64,000 nt of DNA, from positions 32,849,001 to 32,913,000 of the forward strand of contig JAYKKT010000091.1 of NCBI GenBank assembly GCA_036023115.1, in the 5' to 3' direction. A model generated the notes under the pieces. It searched no databases and was not told the DNA's origin. It saw nothing but the letters and a program-made list of their open reading frames with translations. Source of the stretch: Brasenia schreberi. Lineage: Eukaryota; Streptophyta; Magnoliopsida; Nymphaeales; Cabombaceae. Shown piece by piece: positions 9,466 to 23,200 of this stretch (positions are counted from its first letter, which is position 1; each line of letters begins with the position of its first letter). The position numbers were made by a program, and so were the translations under genes.

Positions 9466-11640
9466 TAGTAATTAAGGTGTGTCAATAAACATTCTCCTAT
9501 TGATTACATCCAAGGTGTTGATCCACTTGCACATTCTAAATAACAAGTTCAACTATTAAAGCATGCTTTGGTTTCCTATTGTGAAAAAGCAAGTTCTTAG
9601 TAACCTTCAACCATCCAATGAAAGAAATGTTGTTAAAATAAAAAACAAAACATAAAATTATATTTTTTATCCATTTACTTGATTCAAAAGCCAAGATATT
9701 GCTTTTTCACTTTTTATCTTAACTAACATCTCTTCAATCTTACCATGATTGCCGAGTTGTATGGGACTAGTTTTGAGGGTCTCATTTGAGTCCAAAACTA
9801 TATGAAATTGATAAAAAGTAGTAAAAAATTTAAGGTTGAAACAAAGTTTTAAAAAGTACCAGCACTTTGGAACTGCCAGTTCTAGTTTCACAAAAATCTG
9901 GAATTAAAACCGAACCAAATGATCTCTGTAGGTTTAGAAGTGCAGTCTTGTCATGTATATCTATGTAGAAAAACCAGTATATGATAGGACACTTACGTGA
10001 TAGTACATTTAAATAAATCTCAATCATTTAACTTTTATGATGAATGGTTGGAAGTTAAAATTTAAAATACCAATGTATTCATATAAATAAAATATACATT
10101 AATAAACATGTACTTTTCACTTTTTGGATTTAAATTTCAATTATCTATCATCAAATATTATTAGTTTAAATTTATTTGGATTTTTTTAGTACATAAGTGT
10201 GTTAGCATATACCAGTTCTCTCTCTCTTTCTGCATATATTACTTCTAAATAATATAAAATATTATTTATGTTAGATATATATAAGGTGAGGCAAGATGAT
10301 GTTATATGCTCAATTTCAATCAATGCTCAAATCTACTCCAACATCTTCACCATCCGATCAATGTGGTCAATGGTAGAGATTTGAATTTAAAATGAATTGT
10401 ACTTTCGTACTTCACATTTAATTCATAATGTACAATTTACTTTTTTTTATTCAAATTTTATCGAAATATTTGAGTTGATTTAAACATGAATAAGATTGAG
10501 CATATACAATACACACTCTCTCTCTCTACATATACATGCATATATTAGGTATATATTCTATGCATGCATATTTTATGTAAATATAAATGTTTATATATAT
10601 CACTTCTAATTTAATAACATAAAATACTATTTATGTTTTACATTTAATTGAATTTTCTTTAAAATTTTTGCTTTTTGGAGTTTGAAGTGAGGCAGGATTA
10701 GTTATATTAGAGTGTGTGTGAGGTTTGATCTCCAAGACGAGGTAGGGCCTAATAGAAGGTTTCCCAACCCCATTGCCATCCCTAGGATCAATAACTTTCA
10801 TATCTGCCTGTCAAGGGACCATAACGTACGTATAAATGAACCTGTTTACATGATGCAAATATATATAATTTGCTATTTTTTCGATCTATCTTATTTTACA
10901 ATTACCAAGTTATCTTCTAAATAAATTTGAATGAAGATGATATTTTTAGAATTAAAATAAGATTTATAATAATATATGTCTTGTATATCATATCACCTTG
11001 ACAAGGACCACCAATTGAAACATATAAAAATCGTCGGTTTGCAATATTGTGTATCATCATACAAGGCATAAAATAAGTCTTTAACATGCAACAATATTAA
11101 GAATGATAAGGGTGACTCGCATCCAACGTAATATAATGCCTTGGAAAATCTAAATGTCAAGCCGCTATTGTTGTTGTCCCATGTAAAGAAAAACAAGTTT
11201 AGGGAATCCAGCCTTAAAGAAGTAGATCGTGTATGTTGAAACCTTTTCCTTCTTCTTTTTCTCTTTTTTTTTGTGATGAGAGGTTTAAATATTTAAATCT
11301 CAAACAGCCTTATCAAGTAGCCTGAGGTGCATCTTCCATCAGAGATAACTATGAACTAGAAAGAGCTACTTGATTTATTTTCTTTTGGAAGCTAATTAGC
11401 TGTTGCTTTACCCATTCACATGGAATCGGATTAACAGGCACAAGATTTCTCCCAAGTGGTAAGAACAGGACTTTTCGCTAATACGTTGCTTTTTTTCCAA
11501 GCTTATATACACAAACAAACTGCTGGACAATCTTGAAAGTAGACATGGCTGGTTTGGGAACCGCCGGGTGGTTCCAACTAGGTCAAAACCGTTTGGAATC
11601 AAAACTGAGAACTGAAGACCATTCGATTAAGTTCCGACCA
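9466..11640. repeat. First copy of the 9.5 / 53.2 / 57.7 kb repeat block
   Basis: The sequence from GTAATTAAGGTGTGTCAATAA onward reappears at 53231 and, from about 9825, again at 57680. Shared landmarks in order: CACTTTGGAACTG(C/T)CAGTTC, GATCTCCAAGACGAGG (10728, about 55393 and 60178), AGGGCCTAATAGAAGGTTTCC, and AGACATGGCTGGTTTGG near 11544 (third copy only). Copy 1 lacks about 930 bp found between 53680 and 54605 in copy 2 and its equivalent in copy 3. No protein-coding frame is conserved across copies. Confidence 0.75.
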
Positions 11641-12122
11641 ATATTGACTATATTGTATCATAACGTGTATCATTTTCCTTTATGATACGATACGGACATA
11701 TTCTTCATAGCATATTGTGATTTTTAAAAAATTATTTACAAAATAAATCAAGAAAATTTTAAACAATTCTTATAAATAAAAAATTGGGGCAAAACATTTA
11801 TTCAAATTAAAAGTACAACCTTTATCACTAAAGAAGTAGTAAATATTCTTTAAACTTGTAACTTTCATAATTGAAAAAGAAGAATCACATATTGTGATGT
11901 GGATCATGAACTAAATAATCTTCCCTCCTCCAAAATCATCACCTTCAATGACAAAATCAATATCATCATCCCATGTTGACATTGTTTCACTTGTAAAGTG
12001 AAACATTGAACGTCTTATTCGGTTAAGAGTGCATTTATTTCATCATCTTCTACAATCCACTCGTCTAAGACATCAAAATGACTGAGATGTATTGAATCAA
12101 ATTAGGTCAAATTTCTACTTGA

Positions 12123-12493
12123 TGTATGTGACAGAAATGAAGATGTTGAGATGGAGTGGTCATACAAGAAAAAACCATATCCATAATGAGGTTATTATAA
12201 ACAAATTAGGAGTGACACCAATAGAGGATAAAATGAGAGAATATCGTTTAAGATGGTTTGGACATATAGAAAGAAGATCTAAAGAAGAACCTGTAAGAAG
12301 GTATAAAAAAACTAAATTTGAAAAGTATTAAAAGAGCTGGAGGATGACCACAAAAGTGTTGGAAAGAAACAATAAAGAATGATGCTTATTGTGAGTTAAC
12401 TACTAACATGGCACACGATAGGGATCTGTGGAAACAAAGAATACATGAAGCCGACCCCGTCTAGTATGGGAAAAGGCTTAGTTGTTGTTGTTG
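12123..12493 (+). mobile_element. 5'-truncated RTE LINE insertion with target-site duplication
   Basis: Only the last ~370 bp of the RTE element are present: the C-terminal domain ([14 protein letters not shown] through [19 protein letters not shown]), the 3' UTR and a (TTG)n tail at 12480-12493. The flanks duplicate TTCTACTTGA (12113-12122 and 12494-12503). The related hAT copies at 57000 and 61125 show the uninterrupted sequence TTTCTACTTGAAGATAACTT, confirming that this is an insertion. Extreme 5' truncation is usual for LINEs. Confidence 0.93.
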
Positions 12494-13029
12494 TTCTACT
12501 TGAAGATAACTTTTTAAATTATCTACAAAGATGATAAGTAAATAAAAATTAAAACTAAAAGTTAAAGAATAAAACTTAAATTAAATTTTGAGTTGAATAC
12601 TTGACTAATAACTAATTCATTAATTACCTCTCTCGCAACCACATGTTGCAATGTATGAATATTAGATCATCAAGCAGCTTATGTTCCAACTTATTAATGT
12701 TTTTGTGTGGATGTATTAAAAAATACTATAATTCATTTCACAACCAATTGCACTACAAGTTTCATTTAGGACCCTTACCATAAGATCTCTTAGGTTTTTA
12801 CAATCACTTTTAAACTTATTTTACCACACATCTAACGAAAAAACACATATAAAGATTTATTTTATTATAAATCTTTATTTTTTAAGAAACTTAAATATAA
12901 AACAAATAATTTATTTGTTTATCTAAGCGTATATTAGTGTGATTACAAATGACTACAAACAAAACTATCAAGTAAATAGAATTATTATAGATCTCCATCT
13001 CCTCATGTATAACATCTCCTTTATTCTCA

Positions 13030-13788
13030 CTATGGAGTAATCATTATCTTAAAGGCTTCTTTTTGCTTTGCAATGTCTATACAAACAAAAAAATTAGTTA
13101 CAAGCCAAGTAGCAATAATATTAGGGAATTCCTTGCTATAAATATGTGTATTTATTATATATAGTAGAAATGAAAGATTATAAATAAATTTGGTGATATC
13201 TTGACAACACTTATTTGTGATATTTACCTCAACAATCTCTCTAATGTCCCCAAGAATGAGGTCTATACAATGGGTTACACATGGTGTCAAATAAAAAGTA
13301 TCATAGCTCTAAGTTAACTCTTTTGCAACTGCTTTATAATTAGTTGGATTATCTGTAATTAATTTGAATATTTTCACAACCAATCTCTATTATTATCTTA
13401 TAAAATTCTTTCAAATTTCTATAGTATAGTACTTCTCTAACATGTCAAGTGATCTTAAAAACATAAGTCATTTAGGACAATAGACAATAAAGTTCAATAA
13501 AGCCCTTTCTTACCTATATGGTTATCAATCTATCATGATAATATACCATGTCTCCTTCCATAACTCTCTCAAATTCAAATAATACCTTTATACTTCAACA
13601 ATGGTCACATCTAATAATTTCTTTCTTAACTTATTAAAAGAATACATCTTATACCTTAGCCCAATGTTAGCAACATCTATTATTATTTGAAAATAAAATG
13701 AATTCATTGCATTAAGGAGAATACATGCATCATAAAACCATCTCTCAACTACAAGGTCTACATGCTCATTTAATTGTTGAGAAGCCAC
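13030..13788 (-). pseudogene. hAT transposase remnant (copy A)
   Basis: Two frames are alignable to the transposase of the 27887-32140 element: residues CVTHCIDLILGDI and [10 protein letters not shown] in 13030-13290, and DLVVERWFYDACI with FNKLRKKLLD in 13588-13788. The stretch between them contains decayed equivalents of the DGWTD region (about 13515) and of TDN (about 13345). No intact catalytic domain remains. Confidence 0.8.
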
Positions 13789-13839
13789 AATATTTCAAAT
13801 TTCAGGTTGAGCATCGGGTACAATAGCAGGAGGAAAAAC

Positions 13840-13995
13840 TTATTGGATCCGAAAGGTATAAAATGAGATCATCATCTACCTCTTCCTCTTTTATGACTTA
13901 CATCCTCTTTGAAAACCGTGTTTCTCTTAGTTGGTTTAGAACTATAACTATTCCTCTAACTATTGGATCCGAAAGGTATAAAATGAGATCATCAT
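13840..13995. repeat. 36-bp direct repeat spaced by 120 bp
   Basis: TATTGGATCCGAAAGGTATA, followed by AAATGAGATCATCAT, occurs at 13841 and again at 13961 without a mismatch over at least 35 bases. The equivalent place in copy E (63475 onward) has it once, so the duplication is local to this copy. Confidence 0.85.
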
Positions 13996-14100
13996 CGACC
14001 TTTATCTTGTCATCAAAAGAGATGTTATCACCACCACCACCATCCTCTAACTATTCCTCAAACATTCTTATATATATCCTTTTATTACCTTTTCTTAATC

Positions 14101-16200
14101 ATACTGTAACAACTCATAAGATTTCAACTAACGTGTACATAGGGCCCATCCATGCCACATGATCGATTCCTATAAACCATTGACAATTCAATGGTGGCAT
14201 AACCCTTAAAATCAATGACAAGTAAAAGTCTATTTATTTATACACAATTTAAAATCCAACAAGTAGTGATACAACAGAAAAAAAGTTGAATCTACAAAGA
14301 ACCTATCCACTCCTACCATATCATAGAAAAGTCAAAGTCCTTCTCTTGAAACGCTCCAAATAACTTAACACCTCTGCTAACTTAAAAGTCAAATTTTTAA
14401 TTTGAGTACCACAAGTGTGCTCATAGGTGGATATGATCTCTCTACCAAAAAACATACCAGCGACATACATAATCTCAAATTATATAATAAGATAAGAAAT
14501 CCATATCACATTTAAAGCAATAGCATCATTTCAAAAATGCATGTATAATCAAGCACTCAACGAAATGCAAATTTTAATTTGGATCTCATGACCTTTATAG
14601 TATCCAACCACTAGCCAGGACGAAGGAGTCCCTGAACCCTCCTCATATCCTGCTACATGACATCCGACCACACTCTCATGCATCGGGCCAAGGACCTTCA
14701 TGACCAAATCACTGGCTCGTCAAGTTGAGCCCCTTGGGTCTAGTGGGCAAAGCATACAAATATCACATTACTAGAGTCATACATTCAACCAATTAATTTC
14801 AACAATATCATACACAACTATACAAGACCCTCTTCTAGATCCATGAGATCCACCTCAAGCCACCTCGCAGGTTTCATATCTCTACATCCACATCACATGT
14901 CCAATTTTAATATCCAAACCACACATCCATATCCAATAAAATATTTGTTTTACTGTAAATAAACTCTCAACTTCCGTCGACTAGTTCCACATGTCCTTAG
15001 CCTAAGCATGTAATGTAACCCTACATGAGGTGTCCAATGCAACTACAAGTTGAACTAGCTCAACCAAAGAAATAGTCAATACAACTCAACACATCTATGA
15101 GCTAGCACTATTTGGTATGTCATCTACTATTCAACAATGTCTCATACCGCCATGAAAAATAGATTTATACTCAATAATGTTTTACTCACCTACAATGACG
15201 ACCAACGAGTTAACACTAACGAATGTCCATTTACAATCCAACAATATCCCATACCACCATGGAAGGTAGATCTATAGTCATTAATAGTTTACTAGCACAT
15301 AATCACACTCATGCTATGCATTGATATCTTCAATTCTATTTAATAAACCAACACTACATATGTATATTCATTTCAAAGCACTAACAATCATTTTATAATC
15401 TCATGCATCATTTTAAATACAATTAAAACTATCTCTACATACAATTGAATCCAAATATCGCAATGAAAGTCCGTAATCACCTTGATTTAGTCCCTAAATC
15501 ATGACAAAAGCTTAGTAATAATATTCTAAATTTAATTTTGGATCCGACGGTTCAAAAGACATCAAATTTGGACCTCAAATGACTTTCAAATACCCTAAAA
15601 TCCTATATGGATATGTTCCAGAGATCCAAATCTATTATGTTTATTGAAAGTGGATTTGGACGCATGTTGTAGACCCAATATGAGAACCATGTCTATACAA
15701 GGACACTTGGTTCAATGTCCGAGTTGGTGTTACTAACACCCGACACCACATGACAGGGGCCGATAAAACACGTGTCAGTACACTCATTGACTGCCATTTT
15801 GGCCTTCTCATCCGCCACCACCAAACGGATTGCCATAGACCAGCGAACCATTTGCCCCTAGCAGCAGACGCCCACCACCAACTGTTTCATCGAAAAAGGA
15901 GTAAATGTGTGCTTTATCCCTGTTCTTCAAAGACCTCATCGAAAACTGGGGTCGCTCCCAGACTCTGCCACTTTCCCCTCTTTGAGACGTTGGTGATTGC
16001 CAAAAAACCGAAAAAAATAACTATAACATACCTTCAAAAATTCCAATGGATTCCACCATTTTCTCAAATGCTTTCATCCCAACTCCGGCTCTCACTAACC
16101 CTCTCTCTCCCTCTTCCTTTTTTTCATAAATTATCATTCAAAAGAGAAAGACAAACAACATAAGCAGATAAAAATAATTATAAAAAATAACAAAAATGAT
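14101..16200. repeat. Probable gypsy LTR or untranslated retroelement sequence
   Basis: About 2 kb without coding sequence. Its first ~300 bases are repeated at 63680-63950 (shared TTGACAATTCAATGGTGG), again directly beside a hAT copy. The layout (long, non-coding, with runs such as CCTGAACCCTCCTC and GGGCCAAGGACCTTCATGACC) resembles LTRs of plant Ty3/gypsy elements, but no polypurine tract, primer site or terminal TG..CA pair was found. A 137-codon frame at 15750-16163 resembles no known protein. Confidence 0.35.
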
Positions 16201-17096
16201 ATACCATAAAAAAACAAAGCGGTGCCATACTACCAACGTTGTTGCCACTGATTGATGGTGCCATTAGACCACGCAAAAAGCTTCTCTTTAACCAGAATGC
16301 AAGAATCAAACAATCATGTCCTTTTATAAGTTAGGGACACAACTCATATCTGCAATAATGATAGTACACCCCTATATCATGCCATACAAGCTAATACTTT
16401 GCCTCTATGCGATACATTCCCTGATCGTATCAAGATTTCTCACAATACAATATGACACATAACACTGGTTCCAATTGCACCTTCCATAGAAACAGAGCCA
16501 ATGCTTCTATATTCTTTTACTTTTTTAATTCAAAATTTTTAATGATTTTTTCAGTGGTTTAGAACTTAAACGGGCACTGGAACTGATGGCTTTAAAACCA
16601 GAACCAGAACCGGCCCGCTACTGGTTTTGTTATGGTTCCTGGTTCGAGGAAAACCAAAACTGGCCATGCCTTACAAGGAAATTCTTGAAAGAACTTCAAA
16701 AGTCCAGTAGCTGATTAATCAGATACACCTCAAATACCCGGTTGAAGTTTATCGATCTCACAACCTTCATCTTGCTAGTCTAGTTCCCCTGCAGTTTAGC
16801 TAACGCTCCGGTGCCACCACCAATATAACCTTGATTAAAAACTATATACAAATATTGCTTTAAGAAACAACTGCATGTACATATAGTAACACCAAAAGAA
16901 CCAAAAGTTCAGAACAACAAGAAGGCTGTGCCTTAGCTTCAATGCAGCAGACAACCCACTGAGCTGGGGTCGACCCCTGAGAGGATCCACAAGGTTTTAA
17001 CAAATCTGGGTTTCAATTCATGTTCCAATTCTTTTGGTTCCAATCAAATGATACAGGTAATAGGAAGCATAACTGAGACAGCACTGACCAAAAAAA
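16201..17096 (-). other. 3' flank of the U-box/kinase gene
   Basis: This region follows the stop codon of the U-box exon and should include its 3' UTR. A short segment near 16600-16670 rich in ACCAGAACCGG and GGTTCCTGGTTCG motifs resembles terminal sequence of another transposon family (compare 11545-11620). No polyadenylation site was assigned with confidence. Confidence 0.35.
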
Positions 17097-17288
17097 TTAG
17101 GAATTTGAGGAACCATCAAGCCAATTTTGTATCGCGGAGAGGAGAGCATGGTTGGGGACAAGATTAAGATGATTGAGCTTCAAGTTAGTCATTGGGGATG
17201 TATCATGACCGCTGCTAAACCACTCCCGCAGCGCCTCAGCTTCATAGGTAAAACCATCAGCAGCAACATGTGGGTCCTGCATGATATC
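17097..17288 (-). CDS. U-box/kinase gene, terminal U-box exon
   Basis: Sixty-three codons plus stop, beginning [20 protein letters not shown] and continuing with [13 protein letters not shown] and [15 protein letters not shown]. With CPISQ from the previous exon this forms a complete U-box of normal length, so the E2-binding function looks intact. Confidence 0.93.
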   Translation of the reverse strand, partial: DIMQDPHVAADGFTYEAEALREWFSSGHDTSPMTNLKLNHLNLVPNHALLSAIQNWLDGSSNS

Positions 17289-20200
17289 CTACAATTCGAA
17301 GAACAAGAACATAGCAACAAGATAATCAGACATCATGCGTAGAAAAGACTTTTGCTAATACATGATGACCATACTCATTTACCTTCAAAATCAAAATATT
17401 TGCATTTATAAATTTGAACTTATTTGTTCAAGTTCATTAATTTTGAAACCTTGAACATCCAGATGCAGGAGTATCTTTTTCTTTTGAAATTGAAAATTAA
17501 GATATAGCTGGCTTATCGTAGCTAGATGAGGAACTTGAGTATGAAGACTTGTAGCAGAACTCCCATCACTATGGTTGTATAAATGGATTAGTTCATCAAA
17601 ACTTTCACACAGCGAGAACAAAGACAATTGTCTGCTGCCGAGGCTGTTATATATCAGTACTAAGGTTGCAAGGTTGACGGACACATTTCACTATTTCAGG
17701 AAGGAAGCTAACTCCACTAAACATCCTTTTAGTTAAAGTGAAATAAAAGAGCTGATCCATTGTATGGAAGTATCGTTTAGGGCAGTAAAATTTACCAACA
17801 ATTCAAATTCCATCACATGTATTCAGCGACAAGTAAAATAATTGGGAAATAAAAAATAGCATGTGTAAAAGCCTATAATATTCAGACAGGAAAGTGGAGA
17901 CATGGAAAGCATGGAACTTCAAAGTTATACACCTCTGCCAAAAATATCCAACGAAGTTCCAACGGGAAGAAAGCAAACTCAATTTCAGAGGAGGTTCAGA
18001 AAGCAAACTGTTCACTGTGTTACGAAAGTGTATCACTGCTCATGTACAAGATGCAAAAATATTGTTTTCGATCAGTTGATAGATAACAACATAACATAAT
18101 GCAGCCTTTTCTTTCCTTTTTCTGTTTCTACCTATGTCATGGATGCGAGCGTATCTTGGCCCTATCTTTTAATAGCAGAAGAGAGACCATACTGCAACTG
18201 ACCTGTGAAATGGGGCAGATGAAATATGCCGGAGGTTGTCGTGGATCCACTGTAGTTGGTGGAGAATCATCTGTTGTTGACGTTGAAGGATTCATGCACT
18301 GCAATGCCCTCCAAACATGACTTTCTAGGTCTGGTCGGTTTTTCCTTTTTGCTTTACAGCAATCCAGACCCAAATTGGCTAGTTGCAAAGCATGATCACG
18401 AGGCCAATCCTCAACCATTGGATCAATAATTTCTTGCAGTCTCTCAGAGGCCACTGCTTTCTGGACCTCCTCTACGAGCTGCAGTGCTGGCCTCGCTGTA
18501 AGCAACCTAAGGATTATCACTCCAAAGGAATAAACATCTACTTGCTTTGTCAACTTTCCATCATAGAAGAATTCAGGATCCATGTAAGAATGCAAACCAC
18601 CGGGTTCAGTGTTTACATAAAGGAAGTAGTTATCAAGAAAGAGGTGACAGAGACCAAAATTGATGATCTTTGCATTCAGATTCCCATCAAGGAGGACATT
18701 GGTAGGCTTCAAACTGCCATGAATTATACCCTTTGAGTGGAGGAAAATGAGAGCAGAGCAGGTCTCCATGGCCAACTGTACTCTAGATTTCCATGTCAGT
18801 GGCCGTATCCCATCATTTGAGAGTAAGCGGTCTTCGAGGCTACCATTCAATAGATAGTCATACACCAAAGCCTGAGGCCATAAGCACACTCCTATTGGTG
18901 TGGCAAGATGCTGATGTCTTATCTTGATCAGATTATTTAACTGTAACAAGGACTAGGTATTAACCATCATCAAAATCTCAATAATTAACAAAAGAAGTGC
19001 CCTTTGGTGATGCTACAGATGCAGAATACAAGGGGATTTCACTTAGTTAAACTTAAAGTTCTATGATTTCAAACATGTCATGATCTGTGGACATGTTCAA
19101 AAGTAAAATTTGTAAAAATTTATAGAATAGGCAAAGTACAGACTGAAGACAGAAAAGGTTCATATTGGTAAAACCTCACATGCTCTATTGACATATCATA
19201 ACTTGGTGGATTCCTCAAGGTTATTTCAAAATTTGAAGAATTATCATAACTGAAAACAATCTCACATGTTTATCTCCTTTGCTTTAAGGCACACCTTAGA
19301 GCCGTAATGAAAATCAACCTCACCCGATCTCGATAGTCACACGAAATGCCTAGCGCACTTCACCAAGAATCAGTCCAACTGAGCCTTAAGCACCAAATCG
19401 CACAACACAAACACTTTGAAGAAGGAACACTTTATTATCAAGGCAAAGCCCCACGGCTTGTAATAAGAGTGAAGATGAGATATTTATAATTTTATAGACA
19501 AAGGGAGTAGGAAAGAAGAGAAAGAAAAAGGATAAGAAGGAGGGCCAACAACCAATGACTAGTGTGATGGCCTGGCCCAACAGCTAGAAAAACTAGTCAT
19601 TGGGCCAGCTAGACATTGGGTTGACCCGTTGGCTGGCTGGCTGGCGACAATGGCTGGCCCAGTAGGGATGGCGATAATAAGTATCGGCGGTGGCGATCAA
19701 CAATCCTTCTTCTAATACCCCCTCAAACTAACAGAGGAACAATTAACAGTTTGCTCATAAGTTCTTGAAACCGAGATGTTAGAAGAGATTTAGTGAATAT
19801 ATCCGCAAGTTGATACTCAGTATGAACATAATGAAGATCAAGATTTTCTTAGAGATATTCTTCTCAGACATAGTGACAATCTATTTCAATATGCTTTGCA
19901 CGCTCATAAAATGTGTTATGTGCAATGTACATGACACTCTTAGTGTCGCACTACATCTAAGGCAGAGATTCCAAATGTATGTATAGGTCACCCAGAAGTT
20001 GTTCAAGCCATGTTAGTTCTGTTGTTGTGGTTACCAACTTACCATTGCTCGATATTCGGCCGGCAGATGAAAGTGAGACATTTTGTTGCATTTTACACTC
20101 TCATGAGATTAGTGAATCACCTAGAACACACAAAAACCTTTGGTAGAGTGTCTATCATTGATATCAGTCAAGTAATAGTCAGATAGTCTAAAGCATCAAC

Positions 20201-23200
20201 CATTTGCCGATATGGGGTAGGATCCTGATGTGGTTCCCACTCTCCAAGCCTCATTTTTTGCACAAGTACTTCAACTATTTCTACAAATTTGTCATCATCA
20301 GATAAGCTTGATATGTTAATAATATCATGAGCAAACTTTGTTTGTAACAAGAAAACACCTTTATCAATATAGGTTATTTCAATACCAAGAAAATAATGCA
20401 AAAAACCAAGATCTTTCATATCAAATTCTTTATAAAGCTCATCTTTAATGTTCTGAATACCAATATTATATCATCCATATATAACAAAAGAATCAATACC
20501 TTCTTGATTTATTCTCACAAATAGAGAAGTATAAGTATAACATAAGAAAACCATGATTAATCATAAACTCAATAAACTTATCAAACGATGCCTTAGGAAC
20601 TTGTTTCAAACCATATAAAGCATTTTTAGGCGAATAATTTGATCGTTAGTAATAACTAGACCAGGTGGAGGTTCAATGTACACTTCTTCTTTTAACACAC
20701 CATTTAAGAAAGTATTTTTTACATCCATTTGAAAAATATTTTAATTCTTTGCAGTACTAATAGCAATAAGAGTTCTAACAATTGTAATTCTGGTTACTGA
20801 GACAAAGGTCTCATCATAATCCAACTACCCATGCTTTATATTTTTCTAGTGTCCCATCACTCTTTGTTTTTATTGTATAAACTCATTTACAACCTATAGG
20901 TTTCTTTGACTTAGGTCTTTCTACTAATTCCCAAGTTTGGGCCTTGTTTAAGGTTTCTAACTTCTCATTCATAGCATCTACAAACAACAACAACAACAAC
21001 TAAGCCTTTTCCCAAACTAGACGGGGTCTCCTACATGGATTCTTTGTTTCCACAGATCCCTATCGTGTGCCATGTTAGCTGTTAACTCCCAATAAGCTAG
21101 ATCATTCTTTATTGTTTCTTTCCAACACTTTTGTGGTCGTCCTCTACCTCTTTTAATACTTTCTAAATTTAGTTTTTCTAACCTTCTTACCGGTTCTTCT
21201 TTTGACCTTCTTCTTATATGTCCAATCCATCTTAAACGATGTTCTCTCATTTTATCCTCTATTGGTGTCACTCCTAATTTGTTTCTAATAACCTCATTAT
21301 GTATACGGTCTTTTCTTGTATGACCACTCATCCACCTCAACATCTTCATTTCTGTCATAGACATCTTTTGTATATGTTGATGATTAACTACACCAACACC
21401 CAGAACCATAAAACATGACAGGCCTAATTGCTGCTCTATAATATTTACCTTTTAATTTTAATGGTATCTTCTTATCACAAAGAATACCTGATGCACCTCT
21501 CCATTTTAACCAACCAGCATTAATTCTATGTGTAACATCTCCATCAATTCTTCCATCAAAATTGATCCTAGGTATTTAAAACTTTCCTTTTGGGGAATGC
21601 AATGTGTGCCAATTTTAATTTCTATGTCCTTTGAAGTAACCAAATGATCAAACTTACATTCCATATATTATGTCTTTGTTCTACTAAGTCGGAGGCCTTT
21701 GCTTTCTAATGTTTCTCTCCACAGTTCCAATTTTCTATTAACTTTTTTCTTAAACTCCTCCACTAATACAATGTCATTTGCAAATAACATACACCAAGGT
21801 ACTTCATCTTGAATATGTTTTGTTAACTCATCCATTACCATTATAAATAAGTATGGACTTAAAATTGATCATTAATGTAACCCAATATTAACTTCAAAGA
21901 AGTATGTCGTTCCTTCATGAGTCCTCACACATGTTTTTGCACAATCATACATGTCTCTTATAAGGTTAATATATGTCAATGGGATACCTCTTTTTTCCAA
22001 AATTCTCCAAAGAACCTCCCTCAGTACCCTATCATAAGCTTTTTCTAGATCGATAAATACCATGTGAAGGTCTTTCTTTTTTGCTCTAAAATGTTCCATA
22101 AGACGTCTCAAAAGGTGAATCACTTCAATAGTAGATCTGTCTGGCATGAATCCAAATTGGTTCTCTGTTGTACTTGATACTTGTCTTAACCTACATTCAA
22201 TAATTCTTTCCCATAATTTCATAGTATGACTCATTAACTTGATACCTCGATAATTCACACAATTTTGAATGTCTCCCTTGTTCTTATATATGGGAAAAAG
22301 TGTGCTTCCTCTCCATTCCTTGGGAATCTTTTGGTTTTTTCATATTTCATTAAATAGTCTTGTGAGCCAGTGATTCCTATTTCTCCTAGTATTTTTCAAA
22401 CTTCTATAGGAATATTATCTCGTCCTACTGATTTACCACCCTTCATATGTTTAAGAACCTCTTTGACTTCATTCTTTTGAATACATCGGTAGAAATTGTG
22501 GTTTATATACTTTTCTAACTTGGCTAAATCTCCTAAACTAATACTAACATCTTTATTTTCATTAAAAAGATTATAAAAATAGTTTTTCCATCTATTTCTT
22601 ATATCATCATTTGCCACTAGAATTTTTTCATCCTCGTCTTTTATGCATCTAACATAATTAAGATCTTTAGTTTTCTTATCTCTAGCTTAGCTATCCTAAA
22701 AATATCTTTTTCACCCTCTTTTGAGTTGAGTTTTTTATATAAGTCCTCCCAAATCTTAGCTTTTGCTTCACTAACGGCCTTTTTCGCTTCCTTCTTTGCT
22801 TTCTTATAAGCTTCTAAAGTTTCACTAATTTTTTTAGCATAATGTAATTTGTAACATGCCCTCTTTGGTTTGATTTTATTTTGTACTACTTCACTGCACC
22901 AACAAGCTTCTTTTTGTGCCGGTACACCTCCCTTAGATACCCCTAACACATCTTTCGCCACTTTCCTAATATGTATATCCATATTGTTCCACATATCACA
23001 GGGTGTGCCAACATAATTCCAAACATCTCCTTGAAGGACTTTCTTTTAAATATATCTTCTTTCTCGCTTTTGAGGTTCCACCATTTAGTCTGAATAGCTC
23101 GATACACTCTTTTCTTCTTTGCCCATTTTTTTATTTGTAAATCCATAACTAAAAGTCGATGTTGGGTGGTTAAGCTTTCTCTTGGAATTACCTTACAATC

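Larger units (their letters stand above)
11641..14100 (-). mobile_element. Decayed hAT transposon copy A
   Basis: On the minus strand this matches the hAT element at 27887-32140 in order: acidic C-terminal exon (11900-12080, TCATGAACTAAATAATCTTC), the region around 13030-13290 ([27 protein letters not shown]) and an N-terminal domain at 13588-13788 (LNEHVDLVVERWFYDACI). The BED-finger start is not recognisable. Stops and indels are frequent, so it is inactive. Near the left end, GATACGATACGG resembles the subterminal repeats of the family. An RTE fragment is inserted at 12123-12493. Confidence 0.85.

Noticed and set aside
15750..16163. 137-codon frame beginning MTGADKTRV
   Set aside because: No recognisable domain, composition is not protein-like, and it lies in repeat-derived sequence.
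18383..18736. 117-codon plus-strand frame
   Set aside because: Antisense to the kinase core exon.
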